DNA from: Pseudoflavonifractor sp. AF19-9AC
GTDB lineage: Bacteria; Bacillota; Clostridia; Oscillospirales; Oscillospiraceae
Length of the DNA stretch: 64,000 bases
Reading direction: 5' to 3'
NCBI RefSeq assembly: GCF_003478995.1
Contig: NZ_QUGI01000004.1
Location: 170,507 to 234,506, forward strand
A program made the translations under genes and the position numbers. Below are positions 27,792 to 37,772 of this stretch, one piece after another. Positions within the stretch are counted from its first letter, which is position 1. Every line of letters starts with the position of its first letter. The notes beneath the pieces were generated by a model that ran no database searches, was not told where the DNA came from, and worked only from the letters and a program-made list of their open reading frames with translations.

Positions 27792-29540
27792 ATGCATCTA
27801 GCGAAACTTGCTGCGCTTTGCACAGCATTTGCCCTGTTATTCAGTCTGTCTGCCTGTCAATCGGCGGATACCTCCATGCAGACCGACGGTAATGAAGACA
27901 CAATTCTGGTCCTCTCCGATGAGGAGGTTACACTCAACGGGCAGGCTCTTTCCTCCGATGACGAGGCTCCGGTGACGGTAAGTCACGATATCGTCTATTA
28001 CCAATCTGGTATGGGATCGGATTACGGGGAAGGGACTGAGGAAGAAGCCCACTCGGAAGAAGAGGCCCAGGCCCACACAGTCGTTACCATACGGCAGCCC
28101 GGAACCTATCGTGTTTCCGGTTCCCTGTCCGCCGGCCAGCTGGCTGTTGACTTGGGAGAGGACGCCAAAACGGATCCCAACGCGGTGGTCACGTTAATTC
28201 TGGACGGGGTGAACATTACCTGCACAGTCGCTCCTGCTGTCATTTTTTACAGCGTGTACGAATGTGATACCCAATGGGTCACCTGCCAGGAAGAAGGAAC
28301 CGAAGATGAGTATGATGCTCCTTCCTCGGTCGATACTTCCGCCGCAGGTGCCAACGTGATCCTGGCCGACGGCAGTGACAATATCATTCAGGGCTCCCAT
28401 GTAGCGCGCATTTACCAGGAGGGTACTACGAAAAAGCTTCACAAATATGACGGTGCTTTCTACTCCAAAATGTCCATGAACCTCAGCGGCGAGACCGAAG
28501 GAACCGGCAGACTGAGCATCACGGCTGACAACGAAGGACTGGACACAGAGCTTCACCTGACCATTAACAGCGGCACCATTAACATCCAGTCCCAGGACGA
28601 TGGTATCAACACCAACGAGGACGGTGTTTCTGTCACGACCATCAACGGCGGCACCTTTCAGATTAACGCCGGACTTGGGTCTGAGGGGGACGGCATCGAT
28701 TCCAACGGATACCTGGTCATCAATGGTGGAAATGTCTACACCATGGCCAACGAAAAAAGTCCGGACGGCGGTCTTGATGCCGACAAGGATATTCTTCTGA
28801 ATGGCGGCTATGTAGTCGCTTTGGGCACACGGAACGACGCAGTCTCCCAACAGTCCGCTCAACAATACGGTGAATTTTTCTTTGCCTCTACCCTGCCCGC
28901 CGGCACTATCATCCAGCTCTCCGATGCCCAGGGCGAAGATCTGCTCCAATTTACCCTGGAAAAAGCAGCCCAGTGTCTCACCTTCTCGTCTCCGGATCTG
29001 GCCGCAGACACCGCTTATACGTTGAAGGTAGACGGCGTTGTTCAGCAATACACCGGAACTTCCTCCGGCGGCATGGGCGGCGGCCCTCGCCCCGGAGACG
29101 GCTTTGAGGGAGATCGGCCAGATGAAAGTCTGCAGCCTCCCGAGGGAGAAGCACCGGATGGTCAGCCTCCTGAGCACCCGGATGACAGCCATCGCCCCCA
29201 GCCCCCGGACAACGCTCAGGAACCCGGAGGCAACGATGGCCAAGTCGAAGCCTCTACGGAGTTTATTCTCTCTGACAGCGTACACACTTTCTCTGGTATC
29301 TCCGCCAGTGCCCAGGACAGCGGAAAAACGCTGGTAACCTTCTCCGCTGATATCTCTGTTTCGAAAACCGGCACCGTATCCGTGGAGAATATTCAGTCCA
29401 GCCAGGAGCTCGACTCCTCCCACGTACAACTATCCATTACGGATATCCCATCCGAAACTATGCCGCCTCCTGTCTTCTGTCTGACGGCGAGGAAGCTCTG
29501 GCAGATATTCTCCCCACCGATCCAGGAAGCTATCAGTTGA
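27792..29540 (+). CDS. carbohydrate-binding-domain lipoprotein, frameshifted near its C-terminus
   Basis: The N-terminus is a lipoprotein signal with lipobox LSAC (Cys ~22). The body, ~90-400, is a repetitive beta structure (INGGTFQINAG, INGGNVYTMAN, LNGGYVVALGT) of the DUF4353 carbohydrate-binding-like family. A Pro/Asp/Gly-rich linker follows at ~430-480. The frame ends at 29540 after an atypical tail. One extra A at 29455-29457 would instead read SENYAASCLLSDGEE and continue to 29611 (ending FFFTIPQE), giving ~606 aa. So a 1-base deletion in a short A-run is likely, real or from sequencing. AAGAAGGA precedes the ATG. Confidence 0.85.
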   Translation: MHLAKLAALCTAFALLFSLSACQSADTSMQTDGNEDTILVLSDEEVTLNGQALSSDDEAPVTVSHDIVYYQSGMGSDYGEGTEEEAHSEEEAQAHTVVTIRQPGTYRVSGSLSAGQLAVDLGEDAKTDPNAVVTLILDGVNITCTVAPAVIFYSVYECDTQWVTCQEEGTEDEYDAPSSVDTSAAGANVILADGSDNIIQGSHVARIYQEGTTKKLHKYDGAFYSKMSMNLSGETEGTGRLSITADNEGLDTELHLTINSGTINIQSQDDGINTNEDGVSVTTINGGTFQINAGLGSEGDGIDSNGYLVINGGNVYTMANEKSPDGGLDADKDILLNGGYVVALGTRNDAVSQQSAQQYGEFFFASTLPAGTIIQLSDAQGEDLLQFTLEKAAQCLTFSSPDLAADTAYTLKVDGVVQQYTGTSSGGMGGGPRPGDGFEGDRPDESLQPPEGEAPDGQPPEHPDDSHRPQPPDNAQEPGGNDGQVEASTEFILSDSVHTFSGISASAQDSGKTLVTFSADISVSKTGTVSVENIQSSQELDSSHVQLSITDIPSETMPPPVFCLTARKLWQIFSPPIQEAIS

Positions 29541-29629
29541 CCATTGCCGTTACCAATGACAGCGAATACACCGGCGCCACACAATTTTTCTTTACCATTC
29601 CTCAGGAATAAGGAAATACGCCTCAAAGC

Positions 29630-29664
29630 AAAGCGGGAACCCACTCAGATGGGTTCCCGCTTTT
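29630..29664. terminator. bidirectional terminator between convergent genes
   Basis: 14-bp stem AAAGCGGGAACCCA with a 6-base loop and A/T tracts on both sides; ends the lipoprotein gene and the transporter gene. Confidence 0.9.
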
Positions 29665-29665
29665 A

Positions 29666-30967
29666 TCATTCATTTGTGTTTTCTTCCTGGTGACCTGCCA
29701 CAATGGGTGCCTGTCCAAAATAGCACTCGGTCTGGACTGGAAGATTCCGCCTCCGCAGACCGGCATTGACCAACCGGCGAATGGCATTATACAGCATAGC
29801 AAATACCGGAACACCCAGCACCATGCCAGCAAACCCAAACAGACCGCCAAGGAGCAAAATGGAAAACAGTACCCAGAAGGAAGCCAATCCTGTGGAGTCG
29901 CCCAAAATCTTCGGGCCCAGAATATTGCCATCAAACTGCTGCAAAATCAGAATAAAAATCACAAAATAGAGACACTGCAAGGGGTTGACCAGCAAAATCA
30001 GCAGTGCACACGGAATGGCACCAATAAACGGGCCAAAAAACGGAATCACGTTTGTGACGCCGATAATGGTCGCCAACAAGGCCGGATAAGGGAAATGAAG
30101 AATGTTGCAGAAAACCAGCGCAATGATTCCAATAATCAGGGAGTCCAGCAGTTTTCCGTTAATAAATCCGCTCAAAATCCGGTAAGCGTTCCGGACCTCC
30201 TCCACAATAAAATCGGCATGCTCAGCCTTGAATATACTGTACACAATCTTCTTGCTCTGAGCGGAAAAGATGTCCTTGCGCGCCAGCAGATAGACCGTAA
30301 CAATAATGGCAATGAGAATATCCTTCAGCAGCACCAGCAGCGCAATTACAATGGCTGATACATTGGATACTACGCCGGTAACGTTGGGCAGAACCGACTC
30401 CTTAATCCATCTCATACTGGAGGTAACCGATTCCAGATTGGGCAGAATGTCCGTACGCAGCCAGGTCTCCAGCGAGTTGGCCGCGGAGGTGTAGTAAGGC
30501 ATAATCGCCTCCTCCACCCCAGGATTGTCCTCCAAAAATTTCTGCAGCCCCTCCTGTGCACTCTCGATGTAGTCCGGAATGGCGTTGACCAAACCCACTA
30601 CGCTCAAGTAAACCTGAGGCAGCACCATAGCCAAAAGAATGTATATCACCAGCACGGCAAAGAGCATGCTGAATATGATGGCCAATACATTCAAAAAACG
30701 CTGATTTCTCGCATCTGACAAGGTGGCGTTCGGTGTTACCGCCATCAAAAAGCGCAGAATGTGCCGGTGGATGGGCAACAGCAGGAAAGCCAACACCATG
30801 CCCATAAAAATGGGGCGCAGGATGTGGGCCACCATACTGAAAAAGCCATACACATCCTTAGCATGAAACAGCAGAAAAAAGAGCAGAATCGCCCCGGCGA
30901 TTACACAGAATGCGGTTACGCCCACCGCCACATAGGGTTGATATTTGCCACGCTTCACTGCCTGCAC
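29666..30967 (-). CDS. AI-2E family (UPF0118) membrane transporter
   Basis: 433 aa with about eight membrane segments and the central extracytoplasmic/coiled region at ~140-200. The family phrase GVTNVIPFFGPFIGAIP is at ~310-326. Members act as Na+/H+ antiporters or exporters; the AI-2 exporter name rests on TqsA. Substrate here unknown. It starts 10 bases after purB, so may be read through from it. Confidence 0.88.
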   Translation of the reverse strand: MQAVKRGKYQPYVAVGVTAFCVIAGAILLFFLLFHAKDVYGFFSMVAHILRPIFMGMVLAFLLLPIHRHILRFLMAVTPNATLSDARNQRFLNVLAIIFSMLFAVLVIYILLAMVLPQVYLSVVGLVNAIPDYIESAQEGLQKFLEDNPGVEEAIMPYYTSAANSLETWLRTDILPNLESVTSSMRWIKESVLPNVTGVVSNVSAIVIALLVLLKDILIAIIVTVYLLARKDIFSAQSKKIVYSIFKAEHADFIVEEVRNAYRILSGFINGKLLDSLIIGIIALVFCNILHFPYPALLATIIGVTNVIPFFGPFIGAIPCALLILLVNPLQCLYFVIFILILQQFDGNILGPKILGDSTGLASFWVLFSILLLGGLFGFAGMVLGVPVFAMLYNAIRRLVNAGLRRRNLPVQTECYFGQAPIVAGHQEENTNE

Positions 30968-30977
30968 CTGCTTTTCC

Positions 30978-32414
30978 TTAAACTTTCAGCTCGGTCTCCT
31001 CGGTACCCAGCACACTCTCATAGCGCTTCAGAACAGGCTCAACCTGCAGCGCCAGGAACTCCTCCACCTGCTGGGGGCAGCGGCCGATGTAGCGGCTGGG
31101 CTCCAGATGAGCCGTGAGTTCCTCCTTGGTCATACCGAAAGCAGGATCCTCTGCAATCAAATCAATGAGGTTGTTGCTCAGGCCCAGGTCTTTGACGTTC
31201 TTGCCCGCCTCGATGGAGTGTACCCGAATCCGCTCATGGAGCTCCTGACGGTTTCCTCCACGCTTGACCGCATCCATCATAATATTCTCGCTGGCCATAA
31301 AGGGCAGCTCCTCCAGCACGTGCTTCTCAATCACCTTGGGATGCACCACCAGTCCGGAGGCCACATTCATATAGATGTTCAGAATAGCATCCACGGCCAG
31401 GAAGGCCTCAGGCACCGAGATGCGCTTGTTGGCCGAGTCGTCCAGGGTGCGCTCAAACCACTGGGTGGCAGTGGTAATGGCCGGGTTACCCACGTCCACA
31501 ATCACATACCGGGCCAGGGAGCAGATCCGCTCACAGCGCATGGGATTGCGCTTATAGGGCATGGCGGAAGAGCCAATCTGGTTCTTCTCAAAGGGCTCCT
31601 CAACCTCCTTCAGGTGACACAGAAGCCGCATGTCGGTGGCAAACTTGCTGGCGCTCTGGGCAATCCCCGCCAGGGTAGAAACCACATTGTAGTCCATCTT
31701 CCGGGAGTAGGTCTGTCCGCTAACCGGCACAACGCCTGTAAAGCCCATTTCCTTGGCGATCTTATCCTCCAGCAGCTTGACCTTTTCGTGGTCGCCCTCA
31801 AAGAGCTCCAGGAAGGAGGCCTGGGTGCCGGTGGTGCCCTTAGAGCCCAGCAGCTTCAGCGTAGAGAGGCGATACTCCACTTCCTCCAGGTCCATCAGCA
31901 GGTCGTTCATCCAAAGGGTAGCCCGCTTGCCCACGGTGACAAGCTGGGCGGCCTGGAAGTGGGTAAAGCCCAGAGTAGGCATAGCCTTATACTCATTTGC
32001 AAACTCAGCCAGATGGGCAATTACCTTCACCAGCTTGGTCCGGACCAGTTCCAGCCCCTCCCGCATCACAATCACATCGGTATTGTCACCTACATAGCAG
32101 CTGGTGGCACCCAGATGGATGATGGGCATCGCCTTGGGACAAAGCTCACCATAGGTGTGGACATGAGCCATTACATCGTGGCGCAGCTTTTTCTCCCACT
32201 GGGCCGCACGCTCATAGTCGATATCCGTGATATGGGCCTCCAGCTCGTCCACCTGCTCCTTGGTCACAGGAAGACCCAGTTCCATCTCCGCCCGGGCCAG
32301 GGCCACCCAAAGGCGGCGCCAGGTGGAGAATTTCTTGTCGGCGGAAAAGATATACTGCATCTCGTCGCTGGCATAGCGAGAGGACAAGGGGCTTTCATAC
32401 GTATTGGTTGCCAT
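30978..32414 (-). CDS. purB: adenylosuccinate lyase
   Basis: 478 aa. Fumarase/aspartase superfamily; signature GSSAMPYKRNPMRCE (~290-304) with the catalytic Ser loop, and HLGATSCYVGDN with catalytic His. It works twice in purine synthesis, splitting SAICAR and adenylosuccinate. The length and close relation to eukaryote-like PurB of Clostridia fit. GAAGAGG precedes the ATG. Confidence 0.95.
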   Translation of the reverse strand: MATNTYESPLSSRYASDEMQYIFSADKKFSTWRRLWVALARAEMELGLPVTKEQVDELEAHITDIDYERAAQWEKKLRHDVMAHVHTYGELCPKAMPIIHLGATSCYVGDNTDVIVMREGLELVRTKLVKVIAHLAEFANEYKAMPTLGFTHFQAAQLVTVGKRATLWMNDLLMDLEEVEYRLSTLKLLGSKGTTGTQASFLELFEGDHEKVKLLEDKIAKEMGFTGVVPVSGQTYSRKMDYNVVSTLAGIAQSASKFATDMRLLCHLKEVEEPFEKNQIGSSAMPYKRNPMRCERICSLARYVIVDVGNPAITTATQWFERTLDDSANKRISVPEAFLAVDAILNIYMNVASGLVVHPKVIEKHVLEELPFMASENIMMDAVKRGGNRQELHERIRVHSIEAGKNVKDLGLSNNLIDLIAEDPAFGMTKEELTAHLEPSRYIGRCPQQVEEFLALQVEPVLKRYESVLGTEETELKV

Positions 32415-32579
32415 ATTGTTCTAACCTCTTCTTCCTAGTATCTGCCTGAATCTGCAGGAACTTTAATTTTATTATACCTGACCGGTTCTGCGGATACCAG
32501 TCCTTTCCTAAAGTTTTGCAAATTTTTTGGTTACGCCATGTTTTACCGTCCAAATGCAAAGCACAAACGGCAGAACAAA

Positions 32580-32609
32580 GGAAGCGGTGCTTTTGCAGGC
32601 ACCGCTTCC
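32580..32609 (-). terminator. hairpin after aminotransferase gene
   Basis: 11-bp perfect stem GGAAGCGGTGC/GCACCGCTTCC, 8-base loop; short T-tract on minus. Confidence 0.7.
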
Positions 32610-32624
32610 CTCTTGATGTTCTGA

Positions 32625-33824
32625 TTAAATTGTCTCGCCAGCCAGGAACTTCTCCAGACGGTTCAGGCCCTCCTTGATATTCTCCATGGAGGTGGCGTAG
32701 GACCAGCGCACGAAATAGGGCGCACCGAAGCCAGTGCCGGGCACCACAGCAACCTTGCCGTACTTCAGGAAGAGGTTTCCGAAATCGTCGGCGTCCCGAA
32801 TGACGGTGCCGTGGAGCTCCTTGCCGATGAGCTTCTCAATGTTCATCATGACATAGAAGGCACCCTCAGGCTTGATGCAGCTGACCCCATCAATGGAATT
32901 CATCCGCTCCACCATATAGTTGCGGCGCTCCTCAAAGGCGCGGCGCATCTCGTCCACGGTCTCCTGAGAGGCCGCCAGAGCCACAGCAGAGGCCTTCTGG
33001 GAAATGGAACAGGCAGAGCCGGCGCAGTGGCTCAGGAAGTTGGAGATCACCTTAGCGACCTTGGGGTTGGCCGCCACATAACCGATTCGCCAGCCGGTCA
33101 TGGCATAGGACTTGGAGACGCCATTGATGAGCAGGGTGCGCTCCTTGGCCTCCTCGCTCAGAGCCGCAAAGCTGACAAACTCCCGGTTGTCATAGGCCAG
33201 ACGGTAGTAAATCTCATCAGAGATGACATAGATGTCCTTCTCCACGCAGACCTTGGCAATGGCCTCCAGCTCCTCACGGCTGTACATCATGCCGGTGGGG
33301 TTGGAGGGGTTGTTCAAAATGATGCACTTAGTCTTGGGGGTAATGGCAGCAGCCAGCTTTTCGGCCGTCAGCTTGAAGTGCTCCGCCTCGGAGGCATTCA
33401 CCACAACAGGAGTGGCGCCCACCATCTGGATGAGCTCCAGATAGCTGACCCAGTAAGGAGCGGGCAGAATCACCTCATCCCCGGGATTGACCAGGGCACG
33501 CAGGGCCACATACACGCAGGTCTTAGCACCGTTGGACACCGCAATCTGAGCAGGCTCATACTCCAGACCGCAATCCTCCTTCAGCCGCTGGCAGATGGCC
33601 TTGCGCAGCTCAACTGTACCGGCCGCGGGAGTATAGCGGGTCTCATTGTTCTCAATGGCCTGGATACCGGCCTGCTTAATGTGCTCGGGGGTGGGAAAAT
33701 CAGGCTCACCGGCACCAAAACCGATGACATCCAGCCCCTCTGCCTTCATCTGCTTAAACATGGAGTCAATGGCCAGGGTGGTGGAGGGCTCCACCGCCAG
33801 GGCGATCTTAGACAACTCCTTCAT
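32625..33824 (-). CDS. pyridoxal-phosphate aminotransferase, aspartate aminotransferase type
   Basis: 399 aa, class I/II. PLP lysine in the context LINGVSKSYAMTGWRIGY, substrate Arg in APYFVRWSYAT, and NPSNPTG at ~175. Highest likeness is to AspB-type aspartate aminotransferases, which link aspartate/2-oxoglutarate to oxaloacetate/glutamate; other amino-acid substrates are possible. Single-gene unit with its own promoter and terminator. Confidence 0.9.
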   Translation of the reverse strand: MKELSKIALAVEPSTTLAIDSMFKQMKAEGLDVIGFGAGEPDFPTPEHIKQAGIQAIENNETRYTPAAGTVELRKAICQRLKEDCGLEYEPAQIAVSNGAKTCVYVALRALVNPGDEVILPAPYWVSYLELIQMVGATPVVVNASEAEHFKLTAEKLAAAITPKTKCIILNNPSNPTGMMYSREELEAIAKVCVEKDIYVISDEIYYRLAYDNREFVSFAALSEEAKERTLLINGVSKSYAMTGWRIGYVAANPKVAKVISNFLSHCAGSACSISQKASAVALAASQETVDEMRRAFEERRNYMVERMNSIDGVSCIKPEGAFYVMMNIEKLIGKELHGTVIRDADDFGNLFLKYGKVAVVPGTGFGAPYFVRWSYATSMENIKEGLNRLEKFLAGETI

Positions 33825-33876
33825 GCTGTGTCCTCCTTCTCATTCCTGCTGATAGTCAGCTTGTTTCGCGTCGTAT

Positions 33877-33905
33877 ATTATATTCGCTGATTTTGAAAAA
33901 TGCAA
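33877..33905 (-). promoter_or_regulatory. sigma-A promoter for the aminotransferase gene
   Basis: On minus: TTGCAT (33900-33905), 17-bp spacer, TATAAT (33877-33882). Confidence 0.8.
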
Positions 33906-33957
33906 GAGAAAATTTTTCATTTTGCAAAAATTCGTTTGATTCCTACCAAATAAACAG

Positions 33958-33986
33958 AAAGAGGCCCCGCTTAGCGAGGCCTCTTT
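33958..33986 (-). terminator. terminator of the leuC-leuD-leuB operon
   Basis: AAAGAGGCC pairs with GGCCTCTTT, with an inner CGC/GCG pair; T-rich sequence follows on minus. Confidence 0.85.
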
Positions 33987-34000
33987 ATGAGAAATGCAGT

Positions 34001-35077
34001 TTACAGTTGGGCGCGAATCAATTCTCCCATCCGCACCGTACCGATTGCCTGCTCACCCGGAGCGGCAATATCAGCCGTACGCCAGCCGGCGTTGAGGACA
34101 GAATCCACTGCCTTCTCAATGGCAGAGGCTTCCTCCGGCAGCTGGAAAGAGTAACGGAACATCATGGCCACGGACAAGATGGTGGCGATGGGATTGGCCT
34201 TATCCTGCCCGGCGATATCGGGGGCAGAACCGTGGATGGGCTCATAGAGGCCGGGCGCTGTGTCGCCAATGGAGGCGGAAGGCAGCAGGCCGATAGAACC
34301 AGTGATCATGGAAGCCTCGTCAGAAAGAATGTCACCAAACATATTCTCGGTAACCACCACGTCAAACTGCCCCGGATCCCGTACCAGCTGCATAGCGGCA
34401 TTGTCCACCAGCACGTCAGAATACTCTACGTCGGAGTACTCCTCCGCCAGGCGGTGCATGACCTTGCGCCACAGGCGGCTGGTCTCCAGCACATTGGCCT
34501 TGTCCACGCTGGCCAGCTTCTTTCCGCGCAGGCGGGCCAGTTCAAAGGCCCGGCGGCCGATGCGCTCAATCTCCATCTCGGAGTAGGCCATCCGGTCGGC
34601 GGCCTCCTCTCCCCGATCCTCCGTCTGATAGCTCTCCCGCTTGCCGAAGTAAATGCCGCCGGTGAGCTCCCTGACAATCATCAGGTCGATGCCCTTGTCC
34701 GCCGTCTCCTTTTTCAAGGGGCAGGCATCCGCCAGGGCGGGACGCAGGGCGGCAGGACGGAGATTGGCATAGAGTCCCAGATCCTTTCGGATGGACAGTA
34801 GGGCGGTTTCCGGCCGCTTCTCCGGGTCGGTGGAGTGTCCCCACTTGGGACCGCCTACCGCGCCCAGCAGAACCGCATCGCAGGCCTTGCAAGCCTCGGC
34901 GGTGCCGTCGGGATAGCTCTTACCCACCGCGTCAATGGCACAGCCGCCCATGAGTACGTCGGTATAAGTAAAGGTGTGGCCGAACTTCTCCCCCACGGCA
35001 TCCATGACCTTCACGGCCTCGCCCACTACCTCAGGGCCAATTCCGTCGCCGCGGATCAGTGCAATTTTGTAATTCAT
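34001..35077 (-). CDS. leuB: 3-isopropylmalate dehydrogenase
   Basis: 358 aa. The opening [14 protein letters not shown], substrate loop and the signature [20 protein letters not shown] define LeuB. It oxidises and decarboxylates 3-isopropylmalate in leucine synthesis. The start overlaps the leuD stop by 4 bp, so translation is coupled. Confidence 0.96.
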   Translation of the reverse strand: MNYKIALIRGDGIGPEVVGEAVKVMDAVGEKFGHTFTYTDVLMGGCAIDAVGKSYPDGTAEACKACDAVLLGAVGGPKWGHSTDPEKRPETALLSIRKDLGLYANLRPAALRPALADACPLKKETADKGIDLMIVRELTGGIYFGKRESYQTEDRGEEAADRMAYSEMEIERIGRRAFELARLRGKKLASVDKANVLETSRLWRKVMHRLAEEYSDVEYSDVLVDNAAMQLVRDPGQFDVVVTENMFGDILSDEASMITGSIGLLPSASIGDTAPGLYEPIHGSAPDIAGQDKANPIATILSVAMMFRYSFQLPEEASAIEKAVDSVLNAGWRTADIAAPGEQAIGTVRMGELIRAQL

Positions 35078-35559
35078 TTCGCCACCCCCCGGGCCTTCAG
35101 GGAGTTGAGCAGGCCTCCGCTCTGGATGATGCCGTCAATAAACTCCGGGAAAGGCGCAGCCTGCCAGGTCTTGCCCTGGGTCGTATCGGTAATGATACCG
35201 GTGGCAAAGTCCACCTCCACCTGGTCCCCGGCCTGGATCTCCTCCGCCGCCTGGGCACACTCCACGATGGGCAGACCGATGTTGATGGAATTGCGGTAGA
35301 AAATGCGGGCAAAGGAGGGGGCAATGACGCACTTCACGCCGCAAGACTTGATGGCTAGGGGGGCATGCTCCCGGGAGGAGCCGCAGCCGAAGTTAGGGCC
35401 GGCCACAATGATGTCGCCCTCTTCCACCGTAGAGGCAAAATTCACATCAATGTCCTCCATACAGTGGGAGGCCAGGGCCGCGGGCGAGGGGTCATTCAAG
35501 TGGCGGGCAGGAATGATGACGTCAGTGTCTACATTGGCGCCGTATTTATAAACCTTCAT
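35074..35559 (-). CDS. leuD: 3-isopropylmalate dehydratase small subunit
   Basis: 161 aa, the short clostridial/archaeal form. Contains DVIIPARHL and the swivelling-domain motif [17 protein letters not shown]. It pairs with LeuC to isomerise 2- to 3-isopropylmalate. It overlaps leuB; a 124-base palindromic spacer separates it from leuC. Confidence 0.95.
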   Translation of the reverse strand: MKVYKYGANVDTDVIIPARHLNDPSPAALASHCMEDIDVNFASTVEEGDIIVAGPNFGCGSSREHAPLAIKSCGVKCVIAPSFARIFYRNSINIGLPIVECAQAAEEIQAGDQVEVDFATGIITDTTQGKTWQAAPFPEFIDGIIQSGGLLNSLKARGVAK

Positions 35560-35700
35560 TGGGTGTCAATCCTTTCTGAAAATCAGGAATCGGACGTTCG
35601 TAAAGAAGAAGCGAACCTCTCCCCTCTTGAACCGCCCAGAGGCGAAACGAAGTTTCGCACAAAGTTCTTGGCCAAGCTTTCTTTTAAGAAAGCTTGCGGG
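35560..35700. repeat. palindrome-rich spacer between leuC and leuD, probable dispersed repeat
   Basis: Contains the hairpin GCGAAAC-GAA-GTTTCGC (35642-35658) and a 22-base palindrome AAGCTTTCTT-TT-AAGAAAGCTT (35674-35695). The latter runs into the leuC stop, so the leuC tail after VADPR is encoded by it. Long spacers inside leuCDB operons are unusual. Looks like a mobile intergenic repeat. Confidence 0.55.
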
Positions 35701-36946
35701 GGTCGGCCACACAGCCGGCAATGGCGGAGGCGGCTGCCACATCGGGAGAGGCCAAAATGACCTCGGAGGTCACGTGGCCCATGCGGCCCACAAAATTACG
35801 GTTGGTAGTGGAGACGGTGCGCTCCCCCTCGGCCATCACGCCCATGTGTCCGCCCAGGCAGGGACCGCAGGTGGGGGTAGAGACAGCAGCGCCGGCCTCG
35901 ATGAAGATCTGGATGAGGCCCTCCTTCATGGCCTGGAGCACAATCTCCTGCGTGGCAGGAATGACGATGCAACGCACGTTGTCTGCCACCTTCTTCCCCT
36001 TCATCACAGCGGCAGCGGCCCGCAGGTCGCTGATGCGGCCGTTGGTGCAGGAGCCGATGACCACCTGGTTGATGGGCAGGCCAGCCACCTCGCTGACCAC
36101 CTTGGTGTTCTCCGGCAGGTGGGGCATAGCCACGGTTGGCTCCAGCTTATCCAGGTCAATGATGATCTCGCTGTCGTACTCCGCGTCCTCGTCGGCGGCA
36201 AAGGCCTCGCAGGGGCGATTCACACGGCCGTTGATGTACTCCATGGTCTTCTCGTCCACGGGGAAAATGCCGTTCTTGCCACCGGCCTCAATGGCCATAT
36301 TGGAGATGGTGAAGCGATCATCCATGGACAGGGAAGCAACACCCTCGCCGGCAAACTCCAGGGACTTGTAGAGGGCTCCATCCACGCCGATGGCGCCGAT
36401 GAGGTGTAGAATCACGTCCTTGCCGGACACGTGGGGCTGCAGCTTGCCCTTCAGGGTCACCTTAATGGCAGAGGGCACCTTGAACCACAGGAGACCAGTG
36501 GCCATGGCCGCGGCCATGTCGGTGGAACCGATACCGGTGGAGAAGGCGCCCAGAGCGCCGTAGGTACAGGTGTGGGAGTCAGCTCCCACGATGACCTCGC
36601 CGGGGGCGCACAGTCCCTTCTCGGGCAGCAGGGCGTGCTCCACGCCCATGTGGCCCACATCAAAGAAATTGGTAATATTGTGCTTGTGGGCAAAATTCCG
36701 CGCCTGGAGACAGAGCTCAGCGGACTTGATGTCCTTGCAGGGGGTGTAGTGGTCCAGAACAATGGAAATCTTATCCTTGTCAAAGACCTGGGTGAAGCCG
36801 GCCTTCTCAAACTCCGTGATGGCCACCGGCGTAGTAATATCGTTGCCCAGCACCATATTGACCCGGGCCTCAATCAGCTGACCGGGCACCACCCGATCCA
36901 AGCCGGCCGCCTTGGCCAAAATTTTCTGTGTCATGGTCATACCCAT
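35684..36946 (-). CDS. leuC: 3-isopropylmalate dehydratase large subunit
   Basis: 420 aa from the ATG at 36946 (GAGGAGG 8 bases before). The frame is open upstream, but that part overlaps the divergent regulator's promoter. Aconitase family: [21 protein letters not shown], and 4Fe-4S cysteines in GSCTNGR and [12 protein letters not shown]. The C-terminus VADPR is extended by three residues from the adjacent palindromic repeat. First gene of leuCDB. Confidence 0.95.
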   Translation of the reverse strand: MGMTMTQKILAKAAGLDRVVPGQLIEARVNMVLGNDITTPVAITEFEKAGFTQVFDKDKISIVLDHYTPCKDIKSAELCLQARNFAHKHNITNFFDVGHMGVEHALLPEKGLCAPGEVIVGADSHTCTYGALGAFSTGIGSTDMAAAMATGLLWFKVPSAIKVTLKGKLQPHVSGKDVILHLIGAIGVDGALYKSLEFAGEGVASLSMDDRFTISNMAIEAGGKNGIFPVDEKTMEYINGRVNRPCEAFAADEDAEYDSEIIIDLDKLEPTVAMPHLPENTKVVSEVAGLPINQVVIGSCTNGRISDLRAAAAVMKGKKVADNVRCIVIPATQEIVLQAMKEGLIQIFIEAGAAVSTPTCGPCLGGHMGVMAEGERTVSTTNRNFVGRMGHVTSEVILASPDVAAASAIAGCVADPRKLS

Positions 36947-36998
36947 TTCACATTCCTCCTCACTGTTTTTTCTGGATGAGCCTAGTATGACAGATCTC

Positions 36999-37028
36999 TT
37001 GCCAAAAGAATGTAAACTATGATACAAT
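36999..37028 (+). promoter_or_regulatory. candidate promoter of Crp/Fnr-type regulator
   Basis: TTGCCA (36999-37004), 18-bp spacer, TACAAT (37023-37028), in the leuC/regulator divergent gap. Confidence 0.5.
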
Positions 37029-37058
37029 TCTGAAAAAGAATGAAATCTGGTGATTGGC

Positions 37059-37691
37059 ATGGAGCTTTTCCATCTGGATATTCCCCCAAACATCTGGCGC
37101 CCCTTCGCAGAGCATCGGGCTCCCATTCACTGCTCCCCCGGCTTTTTCATTTATCTCCAGGGGACGGAGGCCACCTGCTTCTACTATTTAAAAGAGGGGC
37201 GGGTCAAAAGCTTTATGCAGTCGGAGGACGGCGGTGAACGGGTTTTAAATCTCTACATGGCGGGCAGCCTCTTTGGTGAGGCCTCCTTTTTTGACGAACT
37301 GCCCAGAGTGTCCTCCGCCGTGGCCCTTACCCCCTGTCAACTAGTTCCCATTGACAGAGAGCTTGTTACCCAGGCTTTTTCCAGGGATCCGGAACTGGCT
37401 CTGGCCATGATGAAGTACCTGGCCCGCACCGTCCGTCTGCTTTCCCGCCAGGTGGACCAGATGGCCTTTCGTCCTGCCAGGTGGCGGGTGGCGTGGTACC
37501 TCCTATCCCTGGCCTCGGAACAGCCAGACATCTCCTGCACCCAGGAGGAGATTGCCGCCTGCGTCTCCGTCAGCCGGATCACAGTGAGCCGGATTCTTAA
37601 CGAATTAGCCAAGGAAGGGATTCTGGAGCTGGGCTATCGCTGCGTCCGGATTCTGGACCGCCCCGCCCTGGAAGCTTTGTGTCAGGACTGA
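37059..37691 (+). CDS. Crp/Fnr family transcriptional regulator
   Basis: 210 aa from the ATG at 37059 (a GTG three codons upstream is possible). Cyclic-nucleotide-like beta barrel at ~20-115 with [20 protein letters not shown], dimer helix, then a helix-turn-helix at ~160-195 with [20 protein letters not shown]. No Fnr-type N-terminal cysteine cluster is seen, so an FeS sensor is unlikely; the ligand is unknown. Divergent from leuC, but regulation of leucine genes is only a guess. Confidence 0.85.
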   Translation: MELFHLDIPPNIWRPFAEHRAPIHCSPGFFIYLQGTEATCFYYLKEGRVKSFMQSEDGGERVLNLYMAGSLFGEASFFDELPRVSSAVALTPCQLVPIDRELVTQAFSRDPELALAMMKYLARTVRLLSRQVDQMAFRPARWRVAWYLLSLASEQPDISCTQEEIAACVSVSRITVSRILNELAKEGILELGYRCVRILDRPALEALCQD

Positions 37692-37708
37692 GGGACTTAT
37701 CCAATCCC

Positions 37709-37737
37709 TTGTCATCCCCAGTAAACCATGGTAAAAT
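37709..37737 (+). promoter_or_regulatory. sigma-A promoter for mrnC
   Basis: TTGTCA (37709-37714), 17-bp spacer, TAAAAT (37732-37737). Transcription would begin near 37744, so the ATG at 37740 cannot be the start. Confidence 0.75.
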
Positions 37738-37772
37738 AGATGGAAAATTTGAAGAGAGCGGAGCGGTATGCC

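Noticed and set aside
37740..37772. ATG at 37740 as start of mrnC
   Set aside because: The promoter -10 at 37732-37737 puts the transcript start after this codon.
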